A stretch of DNA of 64,000 nucleotides from Corylus avellana (taxonomy: Eukaryota; Streptophyta; Magnoliopsida; Fagales; Betulaceae), in contig NC_081550.1 in the NCBI RefSeq assembly GCF_901000735.1, positions 702,669-766,668 of the forward strand. Direction: 5' to 3'. This document shows positions 22,741 to 35,600 of the stretch, piece after piece. The position numbers and the translations under genes are program-made. The notes beneath the pieces were generated by a model, which ran no database searches, was not told the DNA's origin, and worked only from the letters and a program-made list of their open reading frames with translations. Each line of letters starts with the position of its first letter. Position 1 is the first letter of the stretch.

Positions 22741-24605
22741 GGGACCTACAAAGAAGACACTAAGCACTACTACCGTGAAAGGGGAGGAGAGAATATCTAG
22801 ATCTATAATTTTCCTACTCTTAAAGTTCTTCTTGATGTTGTCTAAAAGAAAAGAGAGAGAAATTCTAGAGAGAAGGCAAATGAAGTATAGGTGGTGGAAT
22901 TTATGAGACTCATAAATGAAAAACCAAGTTGGCAAGAGGTACTAAGAAATGTCATATTATGGTCTTAAAATCTTCCAAATTTGACATACTATAAATCGAT
23001 AGCACTTTTATTTCACTCTCTAGTATTATAGAGAGAGACTCTGCATTCTTTCTAGAATTTCTATCTCTCTTTTCTTCTAGATAAGTTTTAGCTTTATAAA
23101 ACAATTTCATATACGTATATAAGTATGTGGATGCAAATATTAACTGCCTTTACCTACTCATATTCTTCTATCCGTCCGCATATATTTGAATAGTAAATAT
23201 AATATCTGCTCACTCGAAGTTAAGAGTTATACGATAACCTACACGTACAAATAGTCGTATAGCAAATACAAAATTTTTTTTTACTGCCCATTTGTACACC
23301 TTTACTTGGGGCTATCCATATGTCTTTTCCTTCTATGTAGTGAAAAATAAAAAAAATAAAAAATAAAAAAAATCTATGCAATATTTTACATTATTAGCCG
23401 CAAACTTTGTTAGCCAAATAAAGTGGCTCAGTGGCGGACATAGGACATAGGGCATTGTACAACTTGGAGCTTTAGGGCAGGGGATGATGTTGTCACTGCA
23501 ATGAATGATTTTCACAAAAATACAAAGAAAAAACTTTCTTAACATTACTCGATTTGAGCAGCTTTATGTAAGAGATTATTCGAATTCATTTGTTTGGATA
23601 GGTATTGAGACGGTCTGAGTGTTTGAGCCGATATGACATGAGCTATCCGAATATTTATCCGAACAGAGTAAAGTCTGAAAACCCGCTCACATATATGAGA
23701 TTTTATAGAACCCTATCTCATTATTTGGTGTCACAAGTTCTTCAGCATTCTTGACTCTGGAGGCCAACCAAAAGACCAGTGGAAACTGCTGTCAATAGGA
23801 CCACCCTATACAAAATTTAAGTTCATTTTTATTGAGCAATCCACACACACCGACAGAGAAAGTCGTTAATTGATGAATTTTATCAGTCTTGAGCTGGCTT
23901 GAGGCCTACATGCAATAAATACTGAACTGAACTTTTATAAAGGGACCATGGTGAAATGAAAATAGTAATGCAATTTTAAAGAGGATGTTATGGTTGGGGA
24001 GTACATGTCCCTATGAAATGAAGAAATGCATTTACAAAAACGTCCAGATTTGCTGGCGTTGGGACATTGTCAATTTTTTAGTAATTTAGAAGAGATATTG
24101 TTTTAATTAAAAGTTTGAAGATAACTTTTTCAATTGAATGACAATTTGATTTTTTTTTTTTTTTCTTTCTCTTCTTATTGGTTTCTATGCATGGATTCAT
24201 TGGATTGAGATTTTTAGTCATTTTATTGTCTTGGACAATGAATGTTAAAGAGCATTTAAAAGATTTATCTTTCCTATGCGGAACTGAATAGTGTCTCGTT
24301 CAAGTGAATTGAAAAAGATCCTAATTCTTCCTACGCTGGTTTCAAACAACCCGCCTTCTAACTCGAACAAGTGGGCTCCCATAAGAGTATTTTGGACAAT
24401 TTAGTGGAGATTTCGATCCTTTGACACATGCCCTTAATTAGAAAAAAAAAATAAAAAAAATAAAAATCTAGGCCCTTCAATCTAGGCCCAAGACTGGACG
24501 AGTCTCCCAATTGACGGCCCATTTTTGAAAAAACGCACGTCGCACCAAAAAGAGGGAGAAAGAGAGAGAGAAATTGAATCGTAGAGTCGTTTACTCCGCC
24601 GTGAC
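22741..24605. other. Intergenic
   Basis: No gene recognised. 23560-23700 resembles a degenerate dispersed repeat. 24545-24600 is a GA-rich leader just upstream of the PIG-V start. Confidence 0.5.
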
Positions 24606-27600
24606 ATGACGAGCAGCGCCACCGCATTCCCTTCAAAGCCACACACGACGGTGGTGCTCAGATCGGCAATTCTCTCGAGGCTCATCCTTCTAGCCCTGAC
24701 CCTCATCTGGCGCACCCTCCTATCCCCCTACGACACCTCCGCTCCTCTCAACCCTACCTGCCTCACGCACCACCACCACCGTCAGGACCCCAACGCACCC
24801 GTTCTCTTTCCCTCGCTCGCCTCCGCCATCGAAAACGGTGTCGTCTGGGACTCTGTCTACTTCGTACGCAACGCCCAGTGCGGCTACGAGTACGAGCAGT
24901 CCTACGCCTTCCTCCCCCTCCTCCCCCTCGCCATTTCCTTCATCTCTCGCACAGGTGCGGGATGGTCATTTTCGTCATTTCATGTATATTATATTATTTT
25001 ATTTTATTTTAATTTCTTTGCTAATTTCAGTCTTTGCGCCTTTGGTACCGTTTATCGGATACAGAGCGGTGCTGGGGCTGTCCGGCTACGTGATCAACAA
25101 CATTGCCTTTGTATTCGCGGCGATTTATTTTTACAAGTGAGTTTAATTTACTTGTTTTCTGGGATTTTTTGTTGGGTTTCTGAGATTTCCTCTATTTTCA
25201 GTACCTTGTTCGTTTGGGTATTCTACATCAATGGTTTCTTTCAAATTTTCGTCTTTTTTTTGGTCTGATTGGTTGTTGTTGTTGTTCTTGCTCTTGTCAC
25301 TAACAGGCTTTCAGTTATTATTTTGAAGAATCCTGAAGCCGCATTGCGGGCTTCGATTTTGTTTTGCTTCAATCCGGCTTCGATATTTTATTCATCAATG
25401 TAATGTTCAGTTTCTTTCGATTTAAATTGGTATCTACAAAAAAGTTAAATCAAAACTAAGACATTGTTCATGTCCTTGTTATGACAGATATTCGGAGAGT
25501 TTGTATGCCCTGCTTTCGGTTGGAGGGTTATACCACTTAGTAACTGGTGGAAATAGCGTTGCTGTTCTTTGGTTTGCTCTCTCTGGTTGTGCGAGGTCTA
25601 ATGGAGTGCTTAATGCTGGTTATTTCTGTTTCCAGACATTGCATCGAGCTTATGATGCTGTGTTCATCGAAAAGCGTGCTTATGTAAGCGAAAACATTTT
25701 TTCCTGTTTACAATCGAGGCTATTGTTTGTTTGTTTCCGTGGAAAGTATCTTGGCTGAAGCAAAGAACAAAAATAGACCTTTTGTCCATCTCACGTTTGA
25801 CAAAACAAGTTTGCATGTTCGACTGTGCTAGTTTCGAAATATGCATATCGTTAGGATGAACGGTTTACTTTCACCTGCCCCCAAATGCCTAAACAACACT
25901 AATTTGAACTGGGTGCTATTTTTTCGTTCATCTAGATAGACCCATTAGGCTCTAGCTCAAATGGAAACAGTTGTTCTTGTCAGCCAAAATGTTCTCCATG
26001 TTAGACCTAGAAATCAGTCTATCAAAGGTTATTGTTTTGATGTTTGGCAAGTAGGTAACATGTATTGTGTGCAAAGCTACATTTAGTTTTCCATTGATGC
26101 ATAGTGGCCAGTTGCTGATTTAACTCTTATTTCTACGCCAGTTGGCAATACAGGTCCTTATTGCTGGAGCTTTGCGTTGCATATGTATTTTCACTCCATT
26201 TATTGCTTTTCAAGCATATGGATACTACAACATCTGTCTAGGACGTTCCTCAGATCAAATGAGGCCCTGGTGCAAAGCAAGAGTACCTCTACTGTACAAC
26301 TATATTCAAAGTCATTATTGGTGCGCTCATTTTTTAACTCGTGATGGTGGCCTTTTCCACCTTGTTAATCTCCTTATCGTTTTATATGGCAGCTTCAACG
26401 CTTGAAGTTTAGCTCTGTATGTGTATTTAAATTTTCTTTGTCTTATTAAGAAAATACAAAGGAAGCATGTAAATGTTAAATTTTATATGGAACTTGATGG
26501 TTTCTTTTGATGCCAGGGGGGTAGGTTTCTTGAGATATTTTCAGTTAAAACAGTTGCCGAATTTTTTACTCGCCTCCCCTATATTGTCTTTGGCACTTTG
26601 TTCAATCGTCTATTATGCAAAGTCAAGGCCTGAAATCTTTTTCTCACTGGGATTACGAGCTTCTACTGAGGAAAAGAATTCTTCAGCTGTGCTTTTCTCT
26701 CTGGAGTTAGGTCCAAGATCAAATATTGCTCGTATTCCAGAGGAATCTTCTTCTAAGAAGCAAGGTATTACTTTCACCGAATTAGAAATTACTTTTTGAA
26801 ACCAGTTGACTTAACCATCCATTGTAGGGAAGATATAATACATCAAATCGTGAATAGTTGAAGCCCTGGCTAGATAATCAGTTGGACCTGGCTTAAGACA
26901 TTTCTTTTGGCCTCTTTTTGTAGAGTGCCTGATTTCATTTTTAGTTGTGACTCATCTTAATATCTTTCGCCTATACTGTAGCCTGTAGTTTTGTGCATCT
27001 GCCTGAGTATGTGCAATCATGCACATGAGCTAACTATCTTCTTGGGAGTTGTTATACTCCATTTTCATTCTAACGTGTAAACAGCATTTCGAATGATTGC
27101 TTGTAACAGAATATCACAATCTTAGACAGAGGAAGCATATGATCAGGGGCGATCCTGTTGTTCTCCCATCAGAAAATGATTCTATAGTGAAGCTGGGATA
27201 CTTATCTGTCTCTGTTCTCCCGTTTATTCTGCACTTGGGATTTATGGCAGCTACAGCATTTTTTGTCATGCATGTGCAGGTTAGACTCATTCATCTAGTA
27301 ACTTAAATTGATCTCTTCAATGTGTTGAGGATTTTATAGCTTGTAAATTCAGCTTTATGAAATTTTGTTATCATCAGTTGCTTTTTTTTTTTGGTTGGAT
27401 CAATTTTGTTTTGTGAATGTAAAGGGCATGCCTGCTGATAATCGGATGAAGGCCTGCGGGGCTTATGTCCAAAAATTTTCATAAGTTTGGAAGTAGGACT
27501 AGATTACCCCCACCAAGTTTTCATCTTTTTGGTCACTGGTGAAAGTTAGCAAATTACTGGGATTTAAAGGTACATGCTGTCATTACAATTTTCCTAAGGC

Positions 27601-28542
27601 TCCTAAAAGTTAACCCACTATACGAGGTTATGTTGTTAAGTGGCTGAGGAAAGGTGTACAGTTCCATGAATGGATTTATACTCGTCTATCCCAATAACAA
27701 AAAGGAAAGAAGAAAAAACACCCAACTTTAATGAAATTGTGCATAACTTTGCTAAGACAAACCCCGCTTTTTTTTTTTCTCAAAGATAATATGAGCACAC
27801 ATGAATATATGTATATTTCTTGTTTATTTGATTACTTATTTGTTTCTACCAAGCATGAAGTACTTCCAAATAATCTTGAAACTAGGAGTCTCCATTCCGA
27901 GAGGGTTTGTAATGCTGGTCTTAGAGCTGGGTCTGTTTGTTAATGTTTTTTAGACGGTGTTTTTTGTTTAAAAAAATGTTATGATGTGACATAAAGTTGA
28001 AACTAGTTTTGAGTATTTTGGGTTTATTAATGTTTTTGTTTTGAAAACAGAAAACAAAAGGAAGAATGAAAAAGCGTTAACAAACAAAGCTTATAATCTT
28101 TCAATTAGTATCTTATGAAAGAAGCTTCACAGGATCTGTCCTGTGGCCTTATATTCTTCCATGATAGTGATCCTGTTGTATAACCTTTTGAAAAATTGTT
28201 GCTCGCTTGCTGGTTATTTTTAATAAATATAAACTTTGCTTGAACCGATGTGCTTTTGCTTGTAGGCTGCAGCTGTTTCTAAGTACAAATGTTTTTTCTT
28301 TTTCCATTGCTGCTATCTGAAGGTGGTTTAAATATCCCAACATCACCATGTACCACTTTTTACTGATGATTGATTCTTGGCAGGTGGCTACACGCATTTT
28401 GTCTTCCAGCCCTCCCCTTTATTGGTTTGCCTCACATTTGATGGTGTATCGGAAGAAATGGGCATATCTGATTTGTGCATACTCTGCAGCCTACATCCTT
28501 CTTGGTAGTCTACTATTTTCAAACTTCTATCCTTTCACATGA
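24606..28542 (+). CDS. PIGV: GPI mannosyltransferase 2 (PIG-V)
   Basis: Eight exons give 499 residues: 24606-24954, 25031-25136, 25307-25399, 25488-25683, 26142-26320, 26517-26764, 27110-27279, 28384-28542. PIG-V (yeast Gpi18, family GT76) adds the second mannose to the GPI anchor precursor on the lumenal side of the ER, using dolichol-phosphate mannose. Diagnostic stretches are VVWDSVYFVRNAQCGYEYEQ followed by AFLPLLPL, FCFNPASIFYSS, SESLYALLS, GCARSNGVLNAG and, near the end, SPPLYWFASHLMVYRKKW. About ten hydrophobic segments are spread along the protein, and the C-terminus is LFSNFYPFT. All junctions keep frame. The 1.1-kb intron 7 holds a MITE and a faint petD-like stretch. A GPI-anchored LTP gene is encoded 5 kb away, probably by chance. 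The Arabidopsis homologue is elsewhere (At1g11880 from memory). Confidence 0.93.
27929..28090 (+). mobile_element. MITE of the GTTTGTTAA family in PIG-V intron 7
   Basis: It begins GTCTGTTTGTTAATG, has TATGATGTGACATAAAG inside, and ends GCGTTAACAAACAAAGC. The ends are inverted relatives. This is the best preserved pair of ends among the copies in the window. Confidence 0.7.
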
Positions 28543-30779
28543 TAAGCTACATTTGTGTACCTCTTATCACGGGAGCTAAGAGCTTTTCCAAGTGCTCATG
28601 GGTTTGTGCCATTCTCCTCGGCTTGGATTGTGTTCCTGCACTGAATGATAGAGTTAAAATCAAAATCTATAGTCTTATCATCGTAAAGCGTGATCTCTTT
28701 GTTTTTGTATATGATTTTGCATGTAAATTAGTCTGACACAGCAACATTTTGCATGTAAATTATTTGAGATGAAACATAGTTGAATTAGACCGAGCTTATT
28801 GTTGGGTTGCCAGTTCTTTATTTATGTTGTGTTTGTTGTATCGGTGCCCTCCCCCTTTCCCTGTTTTAATCTGAGGAAAAAATAAAGAAAAGCAAGCCAA
28901 ACTGAATTATCCATCTCTAATGTTTGTTGACATAGGAGGCTATGTTCTTGTATGTCTAGGGAGGATACTATGATTTCTTATCGGATTTGGCTCGAGTGTG
29001 TAAGAATAAAGTATAGTATATGTGTTGTAATTTTTTAAATGGTCCATATTTAATTTAACTATTTCTAGTGAAAAATTTGGAATTAAATCTGGACCATATT
29101 ATAGTTTTTCTTTAGAGCACCTAAGTCAAATCCTTTCTTCTTAGTTTACCTAAAAGATGTAATTGACTGCTTTAATGTGATAAATCACATGACACTTTAC
29201 ACGTTAACTATTAAGAATTAAATTTAATTGCCACATGGTTGGAAAAGAAATTATAATAAAAGTTGTAATATTTCGAACACTTTCATGCTTAAGTTTGTTT
29301 TAGATAACGAATCGCTAGCATTTACAAGTCATTAATTTTTTTTAGAAAATTAATTTTTCTATTGCATATCGATGCTAACAAAATCATTACTAACATATGA
29401 TAAAATTCTAATGGTTGTGGACTCTATGCCATAATCAACATTCTTTTCACATTTACGCAAATTCATGAGTAACTTATGGAGGTTATTTTCACAAGAGTCA
29501 TGATACATCATACTATCTTTATTTTTTGTTCTTCTTTTATTTAAGTGATTTTAATATAAAAACCTGCAAAAAAAAAGTTTTTTTTTAGGACGGTTGAGGT
29601 AAGGTCTTTTCAATGCTAACTCGTTTTTCCTTTTTTTTACCACATGACTCATTTGCATATGAGATATTGGAGTAAATTAAAAATATCTTCATTATTTTTC
29701 CTTGGCAAAAATGAGTATAAGGATCTTCATGCCCTCCCATGTTAGTACTTGTCAAGGAGAAAATGGTTTTTACTCCCTCCTCCTCTCCACGACACTACTT
29801 TCTTATTCATGTCATTGGTGGCACTAATTGGGGTAAAAAAATTGATAGTTATCGGTTCTTTACAAGTAAGTAATTTGGTAAAGTATGACCAAAAATAGTA
29901 ATACATAGTACTAACTATTTTGCTTGTTAATAATAATAGAAAACCAAATGGTATCCGTGAATTTCAAGAAAGATCCTTCGACGTCCTCATGCACTCATCA
30001 GCTATTGAAATTCTACAAGATTCAAAGTTGAAATAATCAACTTGTCTGATCAATTCATTTTCATAGATATCATGACTTAACTTGAAATATGAAGTTTAGC
30101 TTTTTTTTGGTTTATAATTTGAATGTAAATTGTATTGTAATGAATATGGATGACGTGAATTGAATTAAAATATTTATTCAATAATTAAATACAATTAGAT
30201 AACTATCTTCAATGATATCTTGGACGTATTTATACTGATTTTTAAATTGTATAGAAGAAAGATAGAAAAAGGACATTTAAACTCTCTTGCAATATTAAAG
30301 ACAGAACGCCCAAAAATCTAACAAGTTTCGAACATAATTGAATAGTAATTGTACATAATAAGTTAATAACTAGGCCTCATGCGACTCCTTACCGAGTTAC
30401 AATTACTTCTTGCAATTGCAAATCAATATTTTTTTGTTACCTTTTGTCACGTGTTACAAGTGCCAACAGTAATTATATACTCTTAAGACATATGTTAGTT
30501 TAATAAACTAATTTAAAAAAAGAAAAAAAAAAAAGCATTCAAGCTGTTGGAAATCTAATCAAATTGCAAGATTAATTTGATAATTCCAACAAATCAAACG
30601 ACTGAAATCAAGACTTAGTTGATAACTAAGCAGTGATTAGGTATGATTCCTTAAAAAAGAAAAAAAAAAAGAAAAAAAAGAAGAAGTGATCAAGTATTAA
30701 GACACATTGAAATGGGTTGGTTTGAAGTTTAATGGGCCCTTGAACAGTGGCCCATACCTTTGTATCAAATAACGCTATC
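28543..30779. other. Intergenic, AT-rich
   Basis: PIG-V 3' UTR followed by spacer with many poly-A and poly-T runs. I see no gene, RNA gene or clear element. Confidence 0.55.
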
Positions 30780-30941
30780 GGAAATCGGAAATCGGAAAAT
30801 TAACTTTGCTCTAGACACTTCCTTTACTCAGAGGCATCGGAGTGAGAGAATCCCGATTAAAACGCACCGTTTTCGGCTCTTCTCTGTCATGCGCCCCAAA
30901 TCTGAGACACTAACACCCTTCTACTGGTACTCTCCTCCCTC

Positions 30942-30972
<31 letters not shown>

Positions 30973-30975
30973 TAA
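30780..30975 (+). promoter_or_regulatory. Probable 5' leader exon and promoter edge of the SF1-like gene
   Basis: This short GC-richer island with a (CT)n(GC)n run at 30942-30971 lies 1.6 kb upstream of the SF1-like ATG, with no gene between. The coding exon starts after an acceptor-like ...gtgtggaaag near 32601, so a noncoding first exon is needed. It most likely lies here, with the donor possibly at ctactg|gtactc (30926). RNA evidence would decide. Confidence 0.45.
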
Positions 30976-31617
30976 GATATATAAATATATATAGTTGTAT
31001 ATATGTATGTATTTTGTATTTTATTTTCTGTTTGGTTGCCGAGAAAGCTGAGGAAAAGATAAGAATTTTGAGATTTTGGATATATGTATATATATTGGGA
31101 CCATTTCTGTATATTTATTTATTTAAGTTTTTTTCATTGTTTTGTAAGTTTGTTAATTAGTTTTTTTAGAAAAATGGTAATACGAGAAATTAGAATAATT
31201 GGATTAATCTGTGGGAGGAACTTATTCTGGATGATATTTAAGTATTAACTGTTCTTGATAGTTCATATTTACTGCACGTGTGCGCGCCACTGTTATATAC
31301 CAGTACACAATTTTGTGAGTAAATTAAGCGTTTCGTGGTTTAATATGATGAAACATGAAAAAGAAATAGATGGAAATTATACTTTAGTGTTTATGGGAAC
31401 ATGGGACAGTGTTTACGCAATCTTCTAAGCAGCCAGCAAGTGCTTGTTGTGGGTGCTTTGCGAAATAGTCTAATGCTTGAAAGAATGTCTATCCATAATA
31501 TGAATGTCATTTCTTGGTAATCTGAATTTATAGGCAACAGCTTCACCCATTCGTACTCCTGTCCTTAATGCATATGTTTTTTTTCTAACAATGGCCTTTT
31601 GAAATATGAGCATGTTG

Positions 31618-31909
31618 TGTTAGAATATTAATTAAATTATTAAATTTATCATTTTCTATAAGTTTAAGCTTTTGAGTTCAAACCTTGTTTCTGTCATTCA
31701 CCTTTCGTTTCAATTAAATATTCCACGTATTGGGTCTTACTTATTTAGGGGTAGTTTGAGCTTCTCTGTCATTTCAATTAAATATACTATGTGTTGGGCC
31801 TCACTTATTGAGGGATAGTTTGAGCCCATACGTGAGAAGGAGTGTATTAGAATATTAATTAAATGATTAAATTCATTCTTAAGCTTTTGGGACAACTAGT
31901 GATGGAACA
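31618..31909 (+). mobile_element. TRIM-like short-LTR element
   Basis: Two direct repeats of about 60-67 bases, starting TGTTAGAATATTAATTAAAT at 31618 and TGTATTAGAATATTAATTAA at 31843, flank an internal part ending in a purine-rich GTGAGAAGGAG run. The internal part holds two tandem copies of a roughly 70-base segment. The primer-binding region has been deleted here but is kept in the related element at 55495-56118. It lies in the presumed 5' UTR intron of the SF1-like gene. Confidence 0.6.
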
Positions 31910-32613
31910 CATCCCCTCATCTGTCTTCTTTAATTTAATCAATGAAGGGGTAGGGATTCGCACCATCATGCCCTTTCTATTTTTCTTTTCGAAGAGGGAG
32001 GAAAGAAAGGGATGTTAAATGTAGGTATCAAGAGTCTGTTGTAGTGAACAGACAAGAGAAAAAGAAAAAAATGTGAGTATGATGAAGTGTAATTCCCAAT
32101 TAGAGAGTAACGCATGTTGCTTCATAATATTATCACCCAATGGGATGGACTGCATTTGTGCTATGGGTGTAGCTAGAAGGTTCCTGGTCTCATCTGATTT
32201 ATGGGTTGAAATATACTATTCCCATTCTTGGGCTTCAAGAAAGTTCCTCTAGATCACATTACCTTAAGGGCAGATTAGGTCTGTACTATTGGTGCTTTTT
32301 ATCTAGCTGGCTCTAGGTGGATGGGACAATCTTCTTCTCTTTTCTAAAAGAACTCTTTTCATACGCCAGTTCCTACATCTTAGCTGCATCTACTATGTTT
32401 TTGATTCTAGTTGTTTGAAAGCTCCTGGTTGTTAAACCACATTATATATTGAGGACGATTGTCTAAATCTTTGAACTTTAACAAACACGTTCTTTTTTGT
32501 TTTGGTCCTTTTATGACAGACCGACTTGAAATGAAACTTTGAAATGATTGAAATCTTTCTTTGTGACTTATATTTTACATATTTGCTTTTTGTGTGGAAA
32601 GTAACTGGAGAGG

Positions 32614-35600
32614 ATGAGTGCAAAGGTCGACACAACATCTGCTTTTGAGCCTCACAGTACTAAGATGTCTGGATCAAGTACTTCATCTGCACCAACAACT
32701 AGTAGCCCAAAGGTCTCTATGTTCGCTGCAAAATCTGGATTTGTTATTCCAAAAAACAAATTGTCAGGCTCATTAATTCCCATCATCCGAGGAGGTAAAA
32801 AGCTAGGAAGTGGTGATGCAGCTAATGAGGAAAGTACCAAACTGGTGCAGAGGAAAACAAAATGGGGCCCTGATCTGACACAGGATGCTGCTGTCAAAAA
32901 GGGAAGAGCCTTAGCTTATCAGGTACAGCGATTCTTTTCAAGTCATGTTTTGTCATCTTTTCTCTGATCTGATTTCTCTTCTTAAAGTCGTTAATCCAAA
33001 TTTATCAAAATTATTTTAATTTTTGGAAATGTAATTTACCAAAACGAAGTTTTAGGAAACATGATTCATTTAGAAACTTTTCAATTAGATGAGAAAATTT
33101 CAGATCTAGGGTAGGTTGGAGGCATTTTGCCCCAGTTTGTGGGGGAATAAATATTGCTCAGCTGGTGGCAATTGAAAATTTCCCTTTTCCTATTGGGTGT
33201 TAAAATGTCAGCATCTTCCGTGTGAATGGTTCGCATGGAAGCTTCCCATTCCAGGTGCCACTAAGTGATATTACTGCCTGTGTGGTGGTACAATTTTGAG
33301 CAGACACGATTGGATCAAATTACACAACAGCTGAAATTGGGATCTTTGGAGTTTAGGGACCCTCAAGGCTCACCAATAGCAGCCGAGAATCCAGATCCCA
33401 GGTCTCCAAGTCCTCAAAGTAATAATAAGGTAGAGTCACTGTTGTCATTGGGCTCCTCAATTATTGCTTGTTGATTTCTAGGGAATTTCATGATTCATCT
33501 TGGATATTATAATAAGTTTTAAGCACTAACATTAGATTTTTTGGATGTAGAACTCAGAATTATTGGAACTTGAAAAGCGGGAAGCTATAGGTGTGTTTGA
33601 CATCATTTCCAGATTGTATCTTCTTTTATCTCTCTCTTTTTTTTTTTCTTTTTTTTTTTCTTCTTCTTCCCCCTTTTACTTTGTATTTGCATAATTTTTA
33701 TTTTGTTGATGACATCCAGGAGAAATTTTGAAACTGAATCCAAGTTACAAGGTCCCACCTGATTATAAACCTTTATTGAAAGAGTCAACAGTTCCTATCC
33801 CTGTAAGTTTGGTTTCTAACCATTTGTTGCACCTGCTTTTCTATCTCCCATTTTATATGCTGGGATAAAGATTACAAATTCTCATTTGCTTTATCTTGAC
33901 AATAGCAATGCATTGTGGATATGCAACTATTAGAAAAGAGGGTTTATTCTCAAATTTCTTAAATGATTTTCTAATAATAGAACTGATTAATATACCAAAT
34001 ACAAAATTATAATACTCAATGGTTTCATTCATGTTAAAAAATAATTAAATAAATACTTTTTTTTTTCCTTTTTTAATGATAATATTTTTTGATGAATATA
34101 AAAGTTATGTGACAATAGGAGTCAAAAAAATATTTTTTAATGGTAATATTATTACAAGTATGTATTCAAAATAATTTTTATTGGCTCGACTTGTTTGTGA
34201 GTGAGAATATTTGGGGCCTTTTGAGAAGGTTGGAATCTCTTGCAATTATTATAGAATGGATTTTTTTTTTTTTTTTTCAAAAGTAAGTGGCCAATCTCAA
34301 GCTTGGACAGTGGTGCAAAGCAGCCCCCCACACTAATGTACTTGTTTACGATAAATAAGTGTTGAATAACACCATCAAACTGTCAGTTTCTTGGCTTAAT
34401 TGTAGTAGGAAACCACTTTAGAGGCCAAGCTCATATCTTTGGCTTGCATTTAATTTTGCTCGAAAACTGTTTAAAAGTCAATCTTGGGAAGTTTTTAAAC
34501 ATGTACCGAAAGAAACCCTTTGAGCTGCAAATGATTGTTTTATACTCGAACCCTTTTATGAGGAAGAGATCTTGCAGGCTTTTTGAGCAAAATATGTTTA
34601 AATAAACTGAGATGCTGCATAGTTAGCAGTGGAATCTGGAAGCTGACACTGTGTGTGTGTTTGTAGAAGCTGATACTCTGTGTGTGTGTGTGTGTGTGTG
34701 ATTGTGATTGCTTTGAGGAAGAAAAAAGGTGTATAATTCAAACTTACTGCCTCTTTAATCATGAAATTTATATGTACACAGATGCAACTCTGTTTTATTG
34801 CTATTTTATTTTTATGTTATTACCCAGGCAATCAGTTTTACTCTCATATCATCTTGTTCTCAAGATTTCAAGTTTTGTTGACACCAATGATAACTTTTTA
34901 TTTCCTAATGCTACCATGTGGGGAATATTGCCTCTACAGGTCAAAAAATATCCTGGATTCAATCTTATTAGCCTAATATTTGGGCCTGGAGGTGATAATC
35001 AAAAGCGGTTAGAAAAAGTAAGAAGTTTGTTTCATCAATTGTACAACAATGTACTAAGAATTAGTCAGTTTTTATCAATAAATATGGCAATACCTTGTTG
35101 TCATCTGCTACATGCATTACAGGAAACTGGAGCCAAAATACGAGTTTATGGTACCAAAGCAGAGACAGGAGAGAAGGTAATTCTTTGGTTAAAGGAAAGA
35201 AAGAAGTGACGGACAGATTTGAACATAGATTTCTCAGAAAAGATCTATCAAGAAATGGTTTCTTAAAGATGTAACAAGATTAAGGCTTAGCGATATTGAC
35301 TTTTGTTTTTTGCATTCTGACTTGTTCATTTCCAGGGAGAAATTAAATCATCTGATGGAAATGAAATCCAGGGTGCTTATGAAGAGTTATATGTTCAAAT
35401 ATCAGCTGAGACATTTGAGAAAGTTGATGCAGCGGTTTCTGTAATTGAACTGCTAGTCACCTCAGTAGCGGTGAGTTTATTTGTTTTAAAGATTGTAATA
35501 AGCTCTGACTCGTGGTTGCTACTATATTCTAAAGCCTTTTGATGATTTCTTATTATTTTGCTGAGTTTTATTATAACATTTAGTAATGCTAACTACCAAT

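Noticed and set aside
24838..25140. 100-codon frame inside PIG-V exon 1 and intron 1
   Set aside because: Out of frame with the PIG-V protein; Ser/Pro-rich shadow of exon 1.
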